Shown here in pieces: positions 61,512 to 64,000 of a stretch of 64,000 bases of DNA. Below the pieces are notes generated by a model, which saw nothing but the letters and a program-made list of their open reading frames with translations, did not search any database and was not told the origin of the DNA. Where the stretch lies: NCBI GenBank assembly GCA_964501365.1, contig CAZCST010000030.1, forward strand, positions 124,001-188,000, in the 5' to 3' direction. Origin of the DNA: CAZAMB01 sp964501365 (GTDB lineage: Bacteria; Planctomycetota; Phycisphaerae; UBA1845). The position numbers were made by a program, and so were the translations under genes. Within the stretch, counting starts at the first letter, position 1. The number at the start of each line of letters is the position of its first letter.

Positions 61512-63626
61512 CTATGGCATTGGCGGGAGCGATTTGCCATTGTAAACCGCGAACGGAGCAGCGCCATTCAGGAGATCGATGAGGGTGATGATGTCCGGCG
61601 GCGCGGCCACCCCGGAACGATCGATATCAGTCGCCCAAATCGGCCGGACAAACACTCCATTCAACGAGTCAATCAGTTCCAGAATGTCAGCCGGACTGGT
61701 GAGCCCGTCGCTGCCGGCATCACCCGGCAGGTAGCCAAGTCGGACACGCGAACCGGTGGCCACATGCGTAATCGTCGTCCATGACTGCGGATCAATGGGT
61801 CGATCCAGAGTGATACGAACGTGATCCGTGTCGAGCGGCTCAACTGCAATGATTGATGGCGCCGAACCGGCGACAGACTGCTCGATGGAGAAATCACTCG
61901 ACGCCACACCATCGACATCTCGTGGAAAACGAAGATCGATACTCGACCAGCCAACTGGTGCAAGTGATTTTCGATCGATTGGCTGCCTTGCATCAATGGC
62001 GGTGTCAGGCGGATTCGACTCAAGAATGCCTGGCCATTGTGCCGCAGCCAGCAACGCCAGATGTGCGTTGATCCGACCATACCCGAAGTGATCGTCCCAG
62101 CCGGGTGCGCCGCGATCCTCGGCGGTGGTCTCGATGATTTCCTCGATCTCATCATTGGTAAGTTCAGGCACGTACGATTTGATCAGTGCGGCCAATCCCG
62201 AAACGTGGGGAGTTGCCATGGAAGTTCCGAGATTGTCATGATACTGCCCGTTCGTCCAAGTTGAATAGATGTTCTGGCCCGGAGCGGCCACATCCGTTTG
62301 CACTCCATAGTTGGCGAAAAATCCCAGACCGTCCTGATTGTCGGTCGCGGTGACAGCCATGACATTAGTCATTCGCGCGGGGTAGCAGACTGTGTCGTTT
62401 GCCGGCGGAACGCCATTGCTGCAATTGTCATTATTCCCCGTAGCCGCCACGAGCAGAACGCCCGCGTCATGCGCATAGTTCACCGCAGCCTGCATGGTGG
62501 TGATCGAAGTCTGCTGGCTGAGGTTATACTGGACGCTCATGTTGATAATGTCCGCACCGTGATCGGCGGCCCACACAATCCCCTCACTAAGGTCCGTCGC
62601 GTTACCGCTGCATCCGGTCAGGACTTTGACGGGGAGGAGGTAGACGCCCCACGACATTCCGGCGACACCAATCGCCGTGCAAGTCGGATCGCCGCAAACA
62701 CCGCCCGGACATTCGTTGCTGGTGACACAGGGCTGCCCTGCATTGGAGCTTCCAACGCACCCCGGCGCACAATCGGCCGCCGATTGGCAGGATTTCCCCA
62801 AGTCAGATGTTCCGCCGCCGCAACTCGTGCCACCGGCTGCGCCAACGATTCCGGCGACGTGCGTTCCGTGCGGACAGGAGTCTTGTAGGTTGGCCGCCGT
62901 GCCCGAATTCAGAACCGTATTCCAACCAGGAAGGATTCTGCCCGTGGAAAGCGGACCCAGATTGTTGCCGAATTCGGGGTGGGAGCTGATTCCGCTGTCA
63001 ATCACTGCGACGATCACGAGGTTGGGCCCCACGCCAGTGTGGATCGCCCACGCTTCAGGCGCGTCGATATCGGCATCGATCAGGCCGGGCGGACCACCGT
63101 TAATAGATTGCCCTGTATTGTTCATTCCCCATTGAATATTGAAGAACTGATCGCTTGGAATGATCGGATCTGAGGCCACGCTGCCAATCACGTCCGGAGC
63201 AGCGAATTCGACCTCGTCATTCAACGCGGACAATGCATTGGCCAACCGCTGCGTGTCCGTACCGGCCGGGACTTCCAATACAAACGTTCGGTCGAGTCCG
63301 TACTTTTCTGCAATCGCTGGATGAGAGAAGGCATCCCGATACCCCCGCCGCATTTTGGACGCGCGCCAAGCAGAGGCTAGTGCCCGAAATCGCACGCTGG
63401 TTCGCGGCAATGCATCGTTATCGGCAACGGCAGCGGCACGTCGAATCGCAGACCGGGCAAAAGCGTCAGCCCGAAGCCGGACGACAAGGCGAGTGCTTGC
63501 GATTCCTCCGGGTGTGTCGGGAAGGCCGGGCTGTGTGGGTTGCGCCAATGCCACGCCGCCCATCCAAACAGCGGCAACGCCAAAGGCAATCCCAAAACGT
63601 AGTCCCCGAATGCGCGCTATCGCCAC
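61512..63626 (-). CDS. subtilisin-like serine protease with dockerin-like domain
   Basis: The 704-aa protein has a signal peptide (FGVAAVWMGGVALAQ), an inhibitor-like pro-region and an S8 domain. Catalytic residues are Asp in AVIDSGISSHPEFG (about residue 210), His in HGTHVAGIVGAAGG and Ser in GTSMATPHVSGLAALI. A cysteine-rich insertion with CTSCGGGTS-like text follows the His. The C-terminal 70 residues are a dockerin-like pair, DAGSDGLTSPADILELIDSL and DIDRSGVAAPPDIITLIDLL. It is secreted. The start is GTG at 63626, with GGAGG about six bases upstream. It converges on the dihaem cytochrome, 13 bases away. Confidence 0.93.
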   Translation of the reverse strand: MAIARIRGLRFGIAFGVAAVWMGGVALAQPTQPGLPDTPGGIASTRLVVRLRADAFARSAIRRAAAVADNDALPRTSVRFRALASAWRASKMRRGYRDAFSHPAIAEKYGLDRTFVLEVPAGTDTQRLANALSALNDEVEFAAPDVIGSVASDPIIPSDQFFNIQWGMNNTGQSINGGPPGLIDADIDAPEAWAIHTGVGPNLVIVAVIDSGISSHPEFGNNLGPLSTGRILPGWNTVLNSGTAANLQDSCPHGTHVAGIVGAAGGTSCGGGTSDLGKSCQSAADCAPGCVGSSNAGQPCVTSNECPGGVCGDPTCTAIGVAGMSWGVYLLPVKVLTGCSGNATDLSEGIVWAADHGADIINMSVQYNLSQQTSITTMQAAVNYAHDAGVLLVAATGNNDNCSNGVPPANDTVCYPARMTNVMAVTATDNQDGLGFFANYGVQTDVAAPGQNIYSTWTNGQYHDNLGTSMATPHVSGLAALIKSYVPELTNDEIEEIIETTAEDRGAPGWDDHFGYGRINAHLALLAAAQWPGILESNPPDTAIDARQPIDRKSLAPVGWSSIDLRFPRDVDGVASSDFSIEQSVAGSAPSIIAVEPLDTDHVRITLDRPIDPQSWTTITHVATGSRVRLGYLPGDAGSDGLTSPADILELIDSLNGVFVRPIWATDIDRSGVAAPPDIITLIDLLNGAAPFAVYNGKSLPPMP

Positions 63627-63740
63627 TAACCCCTCCCCCGTTCAATTGTTCGATGAGGCCGAAAAATGGAATCCCCCGGTTGCTTGCTGAAGATCATAGA
63701 TGGAATGTCGTGGGGATTCAAACCTTGTTTTCGGACTTGC

Positions 63741-64000
63741 TTATGTATTCCAGGTGGGTCTGGTTGTGGCCACAAACCGTAACTGACCAAAAAGAAAGTG
63801 TCGCTGCATCACCAGCCGAGTCAACTCGCGAAGGACGGTTTCGTCCATTCGACCGCTGAACTTCATCGCGATTACGTCCTCTTCAAGCTCCTGCCAACGT
63901 CGTGTACCGGTGAATTTTCGCTTTCGTTTGGGGTCGCGTTCGTCCATGATCTTGCGAACGTCGGACTCCACCCGGGCCAATTCCACTGCGATTTTGTGAC
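63741..64000 (-). CDS. partial gene at the window edge, hypothetical
   Basis: The frame is open to the last base, so the 5' end lies outside the window. The visible 86 residues are charged and helical (VESDVRKIMDERDPKRKRKF, RRWQELEEDVIAMKFSG). No family is recognised. Nothing is seen in the 114 bases between it and the subtilase. Confidence 0.5.
   Translation of the reverse strand, partial: HKIAVELARVESDVRKIMDERDPKRKRKFTGTRRWQELEEDVIAMKFSGRMDETVLRELTRLVMQRHFLFGQLRFVATTRPTWNT

Overview
The window looks like chromosomal DNA of a planctomycete-type bacterium, probably near the Phycisphaerae. This is inferred from protein style, not from a marker gene. Four exported proteins carry dockerin-like paired EF-hand repeats. 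Three end in IPTL-CTERM-like sorting tails. There is a relative of the alpha subunit of hydrazine synthase, there are several c-type cytochromes fused to beta-propellers, and two GroEL paralogues sit beside one GroES. One tRNA (Leu, anticodon TAA) and no rRNA, CRISPR array, insertion sequence or prophage were seen.

Region 1 (1-16 kb) is the most distinctive. After a small unknown gene and queG come a DUF362 protein and a one-haem protein, both with IPTL-like tails. Then follow a small ferredoxin, a large secreted calcium-repeat/dockerin protein and an eight-haem cytochrome with an N-terminal dockerin. Convergent to these is a translationally coupled three-gene operon: an HzsA-like propeller with one haem, a fusion of tetrahaem domain, YVTN propeller and dihaem peroxidase-like domain, and a propeller/ligand-binding-like protein. 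A RidA-like gene is divergent from that operon. Sequences matching the sigma-54 consensus (TGGCAY-N5-TTGC) precede four of these transcription units, with a weaker one before the three-gene operon. This suggests one RpoN-controlled regulon of exported redox proteins.

Region 2 (16-26 kb): an unknown membrane-anchored protein, a TPM/LemA pair, a nucleotidyltransferase-like protein, tRNA-Leu, a secreted dockerin protein, a polysaccharide deacetylase coupled to a methyltransferase, a GNAT acetyltransferase and purF.

Region 3 (26-33 kb): a protein-quality cluster on the minus strand in the order groEL2, groES, groEL1, dnaJ, grpE, fmdB-like, yacG, purF.

Region 4 (33-49 kb): a ferritin-like protein, a third IPTL-like protein, a TolB-like propeller, cyclophilin, an orphan OppF-type ATPase, a PDZ-hydrolase, bamA, tadA, an arsenate-reductase-like phosphatase, a TadG-like VWA protein, a PilZ protein, a NicO-type metal transporter coupled to a zinc-ribbon membrane protein, a formyltransferase and small exported or zinc-ribbon proteins.

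Region 5 (49-64 kb): an ECF sigma factor with a membrane anti-sigma-like partner, a coupled membrane protein and Nudix-like protein, a polytopic membrane protein, dtd, a TauE-type permease, an S9 peptidase, a P5C dehydrogenase, a sugar-dehydrogenase lipoprotein followed by a dihaem cytochrome, a subtilase with a dockerin, and a gene cut by the window edge.

Two genome-scale patterns cut across the regions. First, short tandem arrays of 7- or 8-base units repeatedly begin at, or within a few bases of, the stop codon of the preceding gene. Second, palindromic repeat families are found both between genes and inserted in frame inside at least three coding sequences (queG, a methyltransferase, a dockerin protein).
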